Shown: positions 6,510 to 12,153, counted from the first letter of the stretch. The stretch: 12,153 nt of DNA from Bacillota bacterium (GCA_021792015.1 JAJYVM010000072.1:1-12153); one strand, 5' to 3'. Made by a program: numbers and translations. The notes: generated by a model from the sequence alone, not told the origin.

Positions 6510-6892
6510 CTGCGCTCGGGCAGCGGCTCGCGCGCGCGAGCTGCATCACCAGGGCAAAGCCCCACGCGAGCCTGGGCCAGGCGGGCCAGAAGTAGCCGGC
6601 GCCGGAGAGCGCCCAGATGCCCACCAGGAACACCATCACCGCCACGTAGCCCCCGAGCTGGCGACGCGGAGGCTGTGCCGCGGCGCAGACGTGTCCGCGG
6701 GCGGCGGTGCGGCCGGGGCGGGCGGTTCCACGGGCGGCGGCAGATCCTGCAGCAGGCCGTCGAGCTCGCCCAGGGTGCGGGCGGCGAAGGCCTGGCGGGT
6801 TCGCTCCTCCATCTCGGCCAGGGTGAGGCGTGGGTCACCACGGCGGCGCGGTCGGCGTCCGATGCGCGGATGCCGTCCCCTGCGGTGGGCAT
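6510..6892 (-). pseudogene. DUF1707/2TM-domain protein broken by two frame disruptions
   Basis: Three adjacent minus-strand frames each carry part of one recognisable protein. The first starts with ATG at 6892 and reads GIRASDADRAAVV, the start of a DUF1707 domain. Then about ten expected residues are missing and the frame changes; the second frame reads RLTLAEMEERTRQAF and RTLGELDGLLQDLP, the rest of DUF1707, followed by a proline/alanine linker, and stops at 6636. The third frame reads GGYVAVMVFLVGIWALS and GYFWPAWPRLAWGFALVMQL, a 2TM domain. Such proteins are usually small membrane proteins of unknown role. No single frame gives an intact protein, and the 3' end runs into the acetyltransferase gene without a stop. 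Assembly errors are the alternative to genuine decay. Confidence 0.65.
6522..6545. terminator. GC palindrome just downstream of the acetyltransferase gene
   Basis: A perfect 16-bp palindrome (GCTCGCGCGCGCGAGC, 6526-6541), extended by a few more pairs, begins 15 bases after the acetyltransferase stop. No T-run follows. It may end transcription of the plus-strand genes, but it also overlaps the decayed 2TM coding region on the other strand, so the role is uncertain. Confidence 0.35.
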
Positions 6893-6903
6893 CGCCGAAT
6901 TCC

Positions 6904-7524
6904 CTACCCTTCCGCCTCGGATCCGCCAGGCAGCCGGATGGCGGCCACGGGTCGCCACTGAATGCCGTCCCAGGCGTTGGCCAGCAGCAGGTTCGGGCCC
7001 GGGTACAGTTCCGTGTCGAGCTGCAGGTAGAAGCGCAGGCCGGCCACGTCGGCCATCTGCAGACCGGCGGGGTCCAGCAGCTCGGCCATGGCGGCCTCGG
7101 CCAGCCGGTGCGCCTCGGCCTCCCCGGGCTGGCGCAGCAGCCCTTCGGCGCTCCGCGAGTTGCGGCGGAACACGTCGGCCAGCTGGGTCAGGATCGCGGG
7201 GTCGTCGGCTGCGGCCGCCACCTCGGCCGGAATGCCGTCGTTGTAAACGCCGCCCAATCCCAGGCCTCCCTGTGTAGGTCTTCCCCAGGCGCGCGGCACC
7301 GGACGGCATCCCGCGCGGCGCGGAGCCGCCGGACCGAGCGGCTGGCCCCCACCCGGGGCGGCGACCGGGGACGGCGCCGCGGCGCCGGTCCGAACCGTTG
7401 GCTCCGGCCCTGGGCCGGCCTCCGGCGTGCCCGCCAGCCAAGCGAGGCCTCCCGCCGACCACCGTCCGCCGGCCGGCACGGCGGCCGCCGTCCCGGGTGC
7501 CTGCCGTGTCGCGACCGCATGCAC
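6904..7524 (-). CDS. Uncharacterised protein upstream of the DUF1707/2TM remnant
   Basis: I do not recognise the family. The frame ends with TAG at 6904, 11 bases before the ATG of the DUF1707 remnant, a spacing typical of an operon. The C-terminal 110 residues or so look like a real globular domain: an alpha-helical stretch (ADDPAILTQLADVFRRNS, AEAHRLAEAAMAELL) then a probable beta region (LRFYLQLDTELYPGPNLLL and WDGIQWRPVAAIRL). The first 90 residues are Gly/Pro/Ala-rich, probably disordered. The GTG at 7524 is the only plausible early start and its SD is poor, so the true start is uncertain. There is no signal peptide or membrane helix. As its partner gene is broken, this one may also be losing function. 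Confidence 0.5.
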   Translation of the reverse strand: MHAVATRQAPGTAAAVPAGGRWSAGGLAWLAGTPEAGPGPEPTVRTGAAAPSPVAAPGGGQPLGPAAPRRAGCRPVPRAWGRPTQGGLGLGGVYNDGIPAEVAAAADDPAILTQLADVFRRNSRSAEGLLRQPGEAEAHRLAEAAMAELLDPAGLQMADVAGLRFYLQLDTELYPGPNLLLANAWDGIQWRPVAAIRLPGGSEAEG

Positions 7525-7613
7525 GGGCCACCGCCGCTCCGGCTGCGACGACCATTGTACGACGCCGCCCGGCCGCAGGGCGGGGTGGGACGGGTGGCGA
7601 ATCCCGTCGAACC

Positions 7614-8183
7614 ATGCTGCCCGTGGCGGTTCCCATCGGCATCCTCTTGGGTTGGCTGCGCCGCGGCCGGATCGAGAACCTGGCCCGGCTGGACGGGCGC
7701 GCGCTGGGCCTGGTGGTGGCCGCGCTCCTGGTCCGGTTGGGGCTGGAGCGGGCCCCTGGGGCGGCGACCAGCCCCGCGCTGTTGGTGGCCGCCGAGGTCG
7801 TGCTCTACGGCGGCATCTTCGGGGCGGTGGCCATGCACCGGCACCTGCGGGGCGCCTGGCTGGTGGGGGCGGGCGGCGCGTGCAACCTCCTGGCCATCGC
7901 CCTGCACGGCGGCCGCATGCCTGTCTGGACCGCCGTGGCCGGTCGCGTGGCGGCCGCCGCGCGGGCGGAGCTGCAGGCGGGCACCCTGTTGGCGCACGTG
8001 GCGATGGCCAGGCCGCAGGGCCTGGGCTGGCTCGGCGACGTCATCAGCCTGCCGGCCCCCCTGCCGGCCCAGGTGCTGAGCGTCGGTGACCTCGTCCTGA
8101 TCTGCGGGGTCGTGGTCTTTGTGGCGAGCGCGATGGCGATGCGGCCGGCCGGCGTCAGCGACCGCCAGGCGAGCGGCGCTTGA
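7614..8183 (+). CDS. DUF5317 family membrane protein
   Basis: The 189-residue membrane protein has about five hydrophobic segments. It begins LPVAVPIGILLGWLRRGRIE, with the basic loop expected after the first helix. Family hallmarks of DUF5317 are present: NLLAIALHGGRMPVW in the middle, then GWLGDVISLPAPLP and SVGDLVLICGVVVFV near the C-terminus. The molecular function is unknown. The ATG at 7614 is chosen because the family sequence begins there; the open frame extends upstream as low-complexity sequence. The SD is weak. It is divergent from the gene at 6904-7524 with an 89-bp spacer and converges on the HD-GYP gene with a 29-bp overlap. DUF5317 and HD-GYP genes are often neighbours in Bacillota-like genomes (from memory), so a functional link is possible. 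Confidence 0.9.
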   Translation: MLPVAVPIGILLGWLRRGRIENLARLDGRALGLVVAALLVRLGLERAPGAATSPALLVAAEVVLYGGIFGAVAMHRHLRGAWLVGAGGACNLLAIALHGGRMPVWTAVAGRVAAAARAELQAGTLLAHVAMARPQGLGWLGDVISLPAPLPAQVLSVGDLVLICGVVVFVASAMAMRPAGVSDRQASGA

Positions 8184-9483
8184 CGATACGGCGCGGGGGC
8201 GGCGCCGCCTCGGAGCCCGCGGCCTGCACGAGCGGCGGCGATGCCTGCGTGGAGTCCGCCTCCGCCTCGGCTTCCGCCTCCGTGGCGCGGTAGCCCTTGA
8301 TACGGAAGAGGGCCCGCACGACGGCCGGGTCGAACTGCGTCCCGCTGCCGGCCAGCAGCCGCAGCACGACTTCGCGCTCGGGCAGCGCATTGCGGTACGG
8401 CCGGTCCTGCGTCATGGCGTCATAGGCGTCGGCGACGGCGATGATGCGCGAGGCCAGCGGGATCTCGCCGCCCTCGACGCGGTCGGGGTAGCCCTTGCCG
8501 TCCAGGCGCTCATGGTGGCCGCGCACCATCTCCGCCAGCGGACCGAGGTGGCGCGAAGTCTCCAGGATGTCGTCCGCCGCGGTGACGTGCAGGTCCATTG
8601 TGCTGCGCTCCTGGGCATTGAGCGGCCCCGCCTTGCCGAGGATGGCGTCGGGCACGGCCACCTTGCCCACATCGTGCAGCAGGGCGGCGTGCCGCAGCAG
8701 GTCGAGATCGGTGTCGACGATGCCAAGCTCCTTGCCCAGTTCCGTGGCCAGCAGGGCCACCCGCTCCGAGTGGCTGGCCGTCATGGGATCCTTGAAGGTG
8801 AGGGCCCGCTCCAGCACCCCGGTGATCTCGCGGTAGAAGTTGCGGTCGTTGGCGTAGAGCTGGAAGGCGACGCGCACAGCGAGCAGCATCAGGAAGATGA
8901 AGAGGATGCCGAGCAGGCCCATCTGGACGAAGATGGCCTCCATGAAGAGGCCGAGGATGGCGAAGACGATCTGGTTATAAAACCCCGCCCGCTCGATGCT
9001 GACCCAGAAGCGCACCGGGCTGCAGCGGTGCAGGGTGGCGAGCAGGCCACCGAGAACCAGCACATTGGCGGCGTTCCAAACGGCGAACATCGCAAGATAG
9101 GGGAGCAGGATCTGCGGCGTGACCGCCATGGCCGCATGACCGCCGGCCACATGGAAGGCCGTTCCCGCCGCCCATGTGCAGAGCCCGTTCATGCCGGCGT
9201 TGAAGATGACCTTGGACCAAGCGAGGCGGGTCAGCCTCTGCCCGACGAGGACACCCAGCAGCATCATGAGCGCGGCAATCGGCGGCGCCAGCCAAAGGAC
9301 AGCCAGCGCACTCACAAGGGCGGTTCCGCTGACGATTACATTGTCGCTGAGCCTAACCGACCCTACCTCGCTCAGGACCGCCAAGGCGAGGCAGCAGCCG
9401 ATGAGGACAACGTCACCCAAACCGGTCAGCCGCGCGGCCGAAACGGCGATCACCATCACTGAACCCGCGAACGCGGCGGCCAC
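8155..9483 (-). CDS. Membrane-anchored HD-GYP domain phosphohydrolase
   Basis: HD-GYP proteins hydrolyse cyclic di-GMP or related cyclic dinucleotides. Counting from the GTG at 9483, residues 1-205 form an N-terminal module of about six to seven helices with a segment (SEVGSVRLSDNVIVSG) common in HD-GYP proteins of this layout. The catalytic domain spans about 210-395 and keeps HSERV (His238), the HD pair in LHDVGK (270-271), His299, HHERLDGKGYP (His323-His324, GYP 331-333) and VADAYDAMT (Asp352). All metal ligands appear present, so it should be active. The C-terminal tail is acidic (EAEAEAEAD) then basic and low-complexity. The start is uncertain: GTG at 9483 has no SD, while a CTG at 9507 lies 8 bases after a perfect AGGAGG and adds eight residues. 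A 28-residue membrane peptide is encoded just upstream. Confidence 0.93.
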   Translation of the reverse strand: MAAAFAGSVMVIAVSAARLTGLGDVVLIGCCLALAVLSEVGSVRLSDNVIVSGTALVSALAVLWLAPPIAALMMLLGVLVGQRLTRLAWSKVIFNAGMNGLCTWAAGTAFHVAGGHAAMAVTPQILLPYLAMFAVWNAANVLVLGGLLATLHRCSPVRFWVSIERAGFYNQIVFAILGLFMEAIFVQMGLLGILFIFLMLLAVRVAFQLYANDRNFYREITGVLERALTFKDPMTASHSERVALLATELGKELGIVDTDLDLLRHAALLHDVGKVAVPDAILGKAGPLNAQERSTMDLHVTAADDILETSRHLGPLAEMVRGHHERLDGKGYPDRVEGGEIPLASRIIAVADAYDAMTQDRPYRNALPEREVVLRLLAGSGTQFDPAVVRALFRIKGYRATEAEAEAEADSTQASPPLVQAAGSEAAPPPRRIVKRRSPGGR

Positions 9484-9515
9484 GTAGGCCTGAACGGCGC
9501 GGCTCAGCCACCCAG

Positions 9516-9521
9516 CCTCCT
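9516..9521 (-). promoter_or_regulatory. Perfect SD for the HD-GYP gene, pointing to a CTG start
   Basis: AGGAGG on the minus strand sits 8 bases before an in-frame CTG (9505-9507) but 32 bases before the first in-frame GTG (9483). A GTG at 9509-9511 is out of frame, and a TGA at 9523-9525 closes the frame upstream. The extra residues (LSRAVQAY) lead naturally into the first helix. The site therefore suggests a rare CTG initiation. Confidence 0.5.
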
Positions 9522-9562
9522 GTCAGCCTGCATCCGGTCAAGTCCCAGCGGAAGAACGACGC

Positions 9563-9649
9563 CTATCCCCAACCGAAACCGGCACCTGCCGCGAGAGCAG
9601 CTCCCGCAACCGCGAGGACTGCGACGCAGATCCGAATCCACTTTGCCAT
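9563..9649 (-). CDS. 28-residue single-helix membrane peptide upstream of HD-GYP gene
   Basis: This short gene has ATG at 9647-9649 and TAG at 9563-9565. The peptide starts MAKWIRIC, runs through a hydrophobic Ala/Val/Leu helix (VAVLAVAGAALAAG) and ends FGWG. A perfect SD (AAAGGAGGT) lies 8 bases upstream, one of the best ribosome binding sites in the window, which makes translation credible despite the length. A second ATG seven bases nearer the SD, in another frame, would give a Cys/Arg-rich product and is too close to the SD. The basic N-terminus and single helix suggest an inner-membrane peptide with N-terminus inside. It ends 56 bp before the likely HD-GYP start in the same direction, so it may belong to that operon. 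Function unknown; a leader peptide role is the alternative. Confidence 0.6.
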   Translation of the reverse strand: MAKWIRICVAVLAVAGAALAAGAGFGWG

Positions 9650-9874
9650 CACCCATGACCTCCTTTTCGAGGCAGGGGCTGGCTTCGCTGATCTGCGCGG
9701 CGGTCTGGATTCCGCCTTAGGCTTCGCTCATCGTTCCTTCCGCCAAAATCCGGTAAACGACAAGATAATTCGACAAGGGTACTCCCATTCCTTCTTATCG
9801 CTTCCTGCACCTTTCAGGGGGAAATTAGGATCGACGGAGGTGTGGGGGGCCTGCCGGGGCGGCTTCGTCGCCCT
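9650..9874 (-). promoter_or_regulatory. AT-richer leader and probable promoter region of the small peptide/HD-GYP operon
   Basis: The 225 bases between the MreB-like stop and the small peptide include the lowest-GC stretch of the window (about 9741-9830), as expected of a promoter. On the minus strand the order is the two CTTGTCG heptamers (9771-9777 and 9758-9764), GATGAGCGAAGCC (9720-9732), a GGCGG/CCGCC hairpin, GATCAGCGAAGCC (9681-9693), then the SD. I could not assign clear -35/-10 boxes, and no known riboswitch consensus fits. Confidence 0.45.
9681..9732 (-). repeat. Two 13-base direct repeats around a small hairpin in the leader
   Basis: GGCTTCGCTGATC (9681-9693) and GGCTTCGCTCATC (9720-9732) differ at one base and lie 39 bases apart. 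Between them a GGCGG/CCGCC pair can form a hairpin with an 8-base loop. The arrangement in a 5' leader suggests a structured RNA or paired protein sites. Confidence 0.5.
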
Positions 9875-10969
9875 TCAGGACCAGGCGGCGCGGCGGGGGT
9901 GCAGCAGGCGGCCGGCGAGGGCCCGCTCCTCGACCAGGCGGCCGACGCCGCGCGCCACGGCGAGCTGCGGCTGCTCGGCGAGCACGGCGGCCACGCTCGT
10001 CCGCTCGCTGATGACCACATCCAGCCCGGGCAGCTGCGCGAGCCCGCCCGTGAGGAGGATGCCGCGGTCCATCACGTCGGCAGCCAGCTCCGGCGGGGTG
10101 ACGGACAGGGTCATCTCGACGGCGGTCAGGATCTGCTCCAGCGGGCCGGAGATGGCCTCGCGCACCTCCGCGGCCGTGATCTCCATCTCGCGGGGCAGGC
10201 CGGTCACCATATCGCGGCCGTGCAGGGATGTCCTGTCCCCGGCACACGGGCGCATGGCACCCAGCTCGATCTTCAGGGCCTCCGCGGTCGGCTGGCCGAT
10301 GATGAGGCCATGGCGCCACCGCACGTGGTCCATGATGGCCTCGTCCATATCGTCGCCGGCCACACGCACCGACGTGTGTGCCACGACCCCGCCCATCGAG
10401 GTGACGGCGACCTCGGTCGTGCCGCCGCCGATGGCCACGACCATGCAGCCCGCTGGCTCCTCGACGGGCAGCCCGGCACCGATCGCCGCCGCCAGCGGCT
10501 CGTCGACAAGGACCGCCGCGCGCGCCCCCGCCCTGAGCACGGCGTCGCGCACGGCCCGGCGCTCGACGGACGTGGCGCCGGCCGGCACGGCCATGACCAG
10601 CCGCGGCCAGCCGCGCAGGCTGTGCGCCGCCCGCAGGAAGCAGCGCAGCATCGTGTGCGTGACCTCGAAGTCCGCGACGGCGCCGCCGCGTACAGGCCGG
10701 ATCGTGGTGATGTCACGGGGGGTGCGGCCGATCATGCGCTGGGCCGCCCGGCCCACGGCCACCACCCGGCGCCGGTCGGCGCCGATGGCCACCACGCTGG
10801 GCTCCTGGACGACGATACCGCGTCCCTGGGCGTACACGACCGTATTGGCGGTGCCTGGGTCGATGCCGAGGTCGGCGACGAGCGGCGAGAGGACGCGCGG
10901 CAGCAGGCCGGGGCTCGGCCGCGGCGGGCGGAAATGCGCTCGCAGCGGCCGGGATGCGGTCGCGGGCAC
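9875..10969 (-). CDS. Diverged MreB-like actin-family protein
   Basis: MreB is the bacterial actin that guides wall synthesis along the cell length under the inner membrane. The 364-residue protein matches the family throughout: DLGIDPGTANTVVYA (residues 33-47), VPAGATSVERRAVRDA (129-143), DEPLAAAIGAGL with the catalytic-type Glu157, GGGTTEVAV (181-189), then TAEALKIELGAM, GRDMVTGLP, PPELAADVMDRGILLTGG and VARGVGRLVEE. Odd features are Pro38 where MreB has Leu, Ala179 in place of the invariant Asp of phosphate motif 2, GGL instead of GGG in the adenosine motif, and an Arg/Pro-rich N-terminal extension of about 25 residues. No mreC or mreD lies beside it. The GTG at 10969 is chosen because GGGGAGG sits 9 bases upstream. 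It is probably a specialised or ATPase-defective paralogue rather than the main mreB. Confidence 0.9.
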   Translation of the reverse strand: MPATASRPLRAHFRPPRPSPGLLPRVLSPLVADLGIDPGTANTVVYAQGRGIVVQEPSVVAIGADRRRVVAVGRAAQRMIGRTPRDITTIRPVRGGAVADFEVTHTMLRCFLRAAHSLRGWPRLVMAVPAGATSVERRAVRDAVLRAGARAAVLVDEPLAAAIGAGLPVEEPAGCMVVAIGGGTTEVAVTSMGGVVAHTSVRVAGDDMDEAIMDHVRWRHGLIIGQPTAEALKIELGAMRPCAGDRTSLHGRDMVTGLPREMEITAAEVREAISGPLEQILTAVEMTLSVTPPELAADVMDRGILLTGGLAQLPGLDVVISERTSVAAVLAEQPQLAVARGVGRLVEERALAGRLLHPRRAAWS

Positions 10970-11103
10970 GGCGGGTGACCTCCCCACGCGTGGGCACGCC
11001 GCCGGTCAGGCGGCGGCGAAAGGGCTCGGCCCCTTCTCCTGCAGTACGATTCGCGCGCTCGCGCGCGAATGTGGCGGTCGCCACGAAGCGGTAGAGTGGG
11101 GAT
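10970..11103. promoter_or_regulatory. Divergent promoter region with four dyads
   Basis: The 134-bp spacer between the MreB-like and pseudo-receiver genes holds CCCACGCGTGGG (10983-10994), a hairpin with 7-bp arms CGCCGCC/GGCGGCG and a 5-base loop (10997-11015), a 22-bp dyad with 10-bp arms ATTCGCGCGC and its complement around TC (11049-11070), and directly abutting it GTGGCG-GT-CGCCAC (11071-11084). The first overlaps the SD of the MreB-like gene; the last two lie just before the pseudo-receiver gene. They are candidates for operator sites or leader hairpins. Confidence 0.5.
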
Positions 11104-11454
11104 ATGAATGTCGCTGCACTTGTCGCCGAGCTGTTCTTCGCCTCGAAGGTCGAGGCCGTGCTCGCCCAGCTGGGCTGCCCGGTCCGCGTGCTGATGGCGG
11201 CGGACGTCGACTCGCTCGCCTCGGCGCCGCCGGACCTGCTGGTGCTCGATCTCGGGCTGCCGCCCGAGGTGCGCGCGGCGGCCGTGACCGCCATGCGGGC
11301 CGCGGGGCGGCCCGTGATCGCGGTGGGCTCGCACGTCGACACCGAATCCCAGCAGTGGGCCCGGCAGGCTGGCTGTGCGGAAGTCCTGACGCGCGGCGCG
11401 GTCGAGCGGGCCCTCGGCCCGCTGACGGCCAAGCACCTCGCCCGGCTGCCGTGA
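11104..11454 (+). CDS. Small pseudo-receiver (response-regulator receiver-like) protein
   Basis: The 116-residue stand-alone protein has the beta-alpha order of a response-regulator receiver: MNVAALVAELFFASKVEAVL, then PDLLVLDLGLP with Asp49 at the phosphorylation position, RPVIAVGSHVDTESQQ, and AGCAEVLTRGAVERAL. It lacks the paired acidic residues normally found at the end of strand 1, and the conserved lysine near the C-terminus is replaced by arginine (LTRGAV), so normal phosphorylation is doubtful. No output domain is attached. ATG at 11104 follows GTGGGG a few bases upstream. It is divergent from the MreB-like gene and may share its control region, which hints at, but does not prove, a joint role. 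It probably acts through protein-protein contacts in the cytoplasm. Confidence 0.8.
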   Translation: MNVAALVAELFFASKVEAVLAQLGCPVRVLMAADVDSLASAPPDLLVLDLGLPPEVRAAAVTAMRAAGRPVIAVGSHVDTESQQWARQAGCAEVLTRGAVERALGPLTAKHLARLP

Positions 11455-11478
11455 TTGCGGCCGCGAGAGCGGCACGGG

Positions 11479-11548
11479 CCCCAAAACCACGGGCGGTGGC
11501 GGGAGCGGTAGGCCCCCCAAAACCACGGACGGTGGCGGGAGCGGTAGG
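11479..11548. repeat. Two 34-base direct repeats between converging genes
   Basis: Copies at 11479-11512 and 11515-11548 differ at one base (G or A after CCACGG). Each begins CCCCAAAACCACGG and ends CGGTGGCGGGAGCGGTAGG; the period is 36 bases. On the minus strand each copy reads as a short CCAC/GTGG hairpin followed by TTTT, so the pair could be weak tandem terminators for the nucleotidyltransferase-like gene. They lie between that gene and the pseudo-receiver gene, which converge. Confidence 0.6.
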
Positions 11549-11562
11549 ATACCTGCTACCGC
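11541..11562 (-). terminator. Hairpin overlapping the stop of the nucleotidyltransferase-like gene
   Basis: GCGGTAG (11541-11547) and CTACCGC (11556-11562) form a perfect 7-bp stem with an 8-base loop. The right arm contains the TAG stop of the minus-strand gene, and the left arm is the end of the second 34-base repeat. It may help terminate or stabilise that transcript. Confidence 0.35.
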
Positions 11563-12153
11563 GCGCCCTCCACGGTGAGCGAGCCCCAGGCGTCCAGCCG
11601 TCCCCGGGAAATGTGAAAGCTCTCATGGATCGCGTCGCGGCCGAGCTCCACCAGATGGGCGGCCGCCCGGCGCAGATCCCCGCCGCCGTCACGCCGCAGC
11701 AGCTCGTGGACCGCGCTCTGCCAGCCGAGGGGCGGGTTCAGGGCGCGGAACTCGGGCAGCAGCCAGGTCCGCGGGGGCTGGCCGCGGCCGTCCAGGCCGA
11801 AGTGCAGCCGCATGGCGGCCTCGGCGACCTGATAGGCGGCGACCGCCACGGCGTCGGGGTCGCGCCGCCGCTGCTGGTGGGCCAGGCCCTGCCACAGCGT
11901 GCGCAGCTCGACATACGCGGCCAGGCACTCACGCTGGCGGACGGTCACGTCGGCGTCCACCTTCGCCCGGACCAGTGTGCTCACGCGGCCGTCGCCGTCC
12001 CAGATGACCCGGGCCCGGGCGTACTCGAAGCGCTGCTCGGGCCCCCAGGACTCGCGCAGCAGGCCGGAGAGGGCAAGGCCCCGGCCCGTGACGACCCTGC
12101 CGCCGGCGACGTCGCGCACGATCTGGCGACCGCCGTCCCAATCCCTGGCGAAC
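11556..12153 (-). CDS. Probable nucleotidyltransferase, C-terminal part, cut by the window edge
   Basis: The frame stays open to the right edge, reading FARDWDGGRQIVRDV before the first possible GTG at 12119, and the sequence there looks coding, so I treat the gene as 5'-truncated. The visible part has a probable beta-strand pair (RFEYARARVIWDGDGRVSTL) then a helical region (YVELRTLWQGLAHQQRRRD, VAEAAMRLHFGLDGRGQPP, TWLLPEFRALNPPLGWQSAV). This order resembles the C-terminal half of aminoglycoside-type or DUF4037-type nucleotidyltransferases; the catalytic Gly-Ser and Asp-x-Asp part would lie outside the window. Family assignment is tentative and rests on pattern resemblance only. If the GTG at 12119 is used the protein has 187 residues and would lack any catalytic domain. 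Confidence 0.6.
   Translation of the reverse strand, partial: FARDWDGGRQIVRDVAGGRVVTGRGLALSGLLRESWGPEQRFEYARARVIWDGDGRVSTLVRAKVDADVTVRQRECLAAYVELRTLWQGLAHQQRRRDPDAVAVAAYQVAEAAMRLHFGLDGRGQPPRTWLLPEFRALNPPLGWQSAVHELLRRDGGGDLRRAAAHLVELGRDAIHESFHISRGRLDAWGSLTVEGAR

Noticed and set aside
6028..6645. Minus-strand frame of 205 codons starting with the 2TM helices
   Set aside because: Only the first 45 residues or so are 2TM sequence; the remainder is antisense to the acetyltransferase. Treated as part of the pseudogene.
6470..7642. Single minus-strand frame of 390 codons
   Set aside because: Only its stretch near 6836-6892 matches a family (start of DUF1707). The rest is Arg/Pro-rich shadow of other frames, so it is not one gene.
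7188..8390. Minus-strand frame of 400 codons across the DUF5317 gene
   Set aside because: It is Arg/Pro/His-rich and antisense to a clear DUF5317 protein.
9650..9740. Known riboswitch such as a cyclic-di-GMP class in the leader of the HD-GYP operon
   Set aside because: I compared it by eye with consensus cores of cyclic-di-GMP, guanidine, fluoride and cobalamin classes and none fits; only the repeats and small hairpin are supported.
11479..11548. CRISPR array
   Set aside because: There are only two copies, separated by two bases, with no spacers and no cas genes.

Overview
The window is very GC-rich (about 70% by eye). Start codons are mixed (ATG, GTG, TTG, perhaps one CTG), and many genes have strong G-rich Shine-Dalgarno (SD) sequences. 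DUF6754, DUF5317, DUF1707/2TM, an MreB-like protein and a membrane HD-GYP protein together suggest a free-living, high-GC Terrabacteria-type lineage. Deep Bacillota, Chloroflexota, Armatimonadota or a related uncultured group would all fit. This is inference; no rRNA or other decisive marker is present. There are no transposases, integrases, CRISPR arrays, tRNA or rRNA genes.

Region 1 (10-3037, minus strand) is a compact four-gene operon of membrane proteins. In transcription order it encodes a DUF6754 protein with two membrane segments and a cytoplasmic domain, a six-helix protein, a second two-helix protein with a large extracytoplasmic domain, and a second six-helix protein. The layout looks like a repeated pair of soluble-domain subunit plus six-helix subunit. 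It is the best candidate here for an undescribed membrane complex. Region 2 (3038-3478) is a divergent intergenic region rich in strong inverted repeats, including a perfect 17-bp stem.

Region 3 (3479-6507, plus strand) holds a zinc carboxypeptidase-like M14 protein with a C-terminal glutamine-amidotransferase-like domain and no signal peptide, then a GNAT acetyltransferase. A perfect 24-bp palindrome separates them. Region 4 (about 6510-7524, minus strand) has an unrecognised protein followed 11 bp later by a DUF1707/2TM gene broken by two frame disruptions. Region 5 has a DUF5317 membrane protein (plus strand) converging, with overlapping 3' ends, on a membrane-anchored HD-GYP phosphohydrolase (minus strand). 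A 28-residue single-helix membrane peptide with a perfect SD lies just upstream of the HD-GYP gene.

Region 6 has a diverged MreB-like protein (minus strand) that lacks the usual aspartate of the second phosphate motif. It is divergent from a small pseudo-receiver protein (plus strand), and the spacer between them is full of dyads. The window ends with two 34-bp direct repeats and the C-terminal part of a probable nucleotidyltransferase (minus strand) that runs off the right edge.

Functionally, the readable themes are cyclic-di-GMP-type signalling (HD-GYP), cell shape or cytoskeleton (MreB-like), peptide hydrolysis (M14) and an unknown membrane assembly. There is no evidence that they form one pathway.
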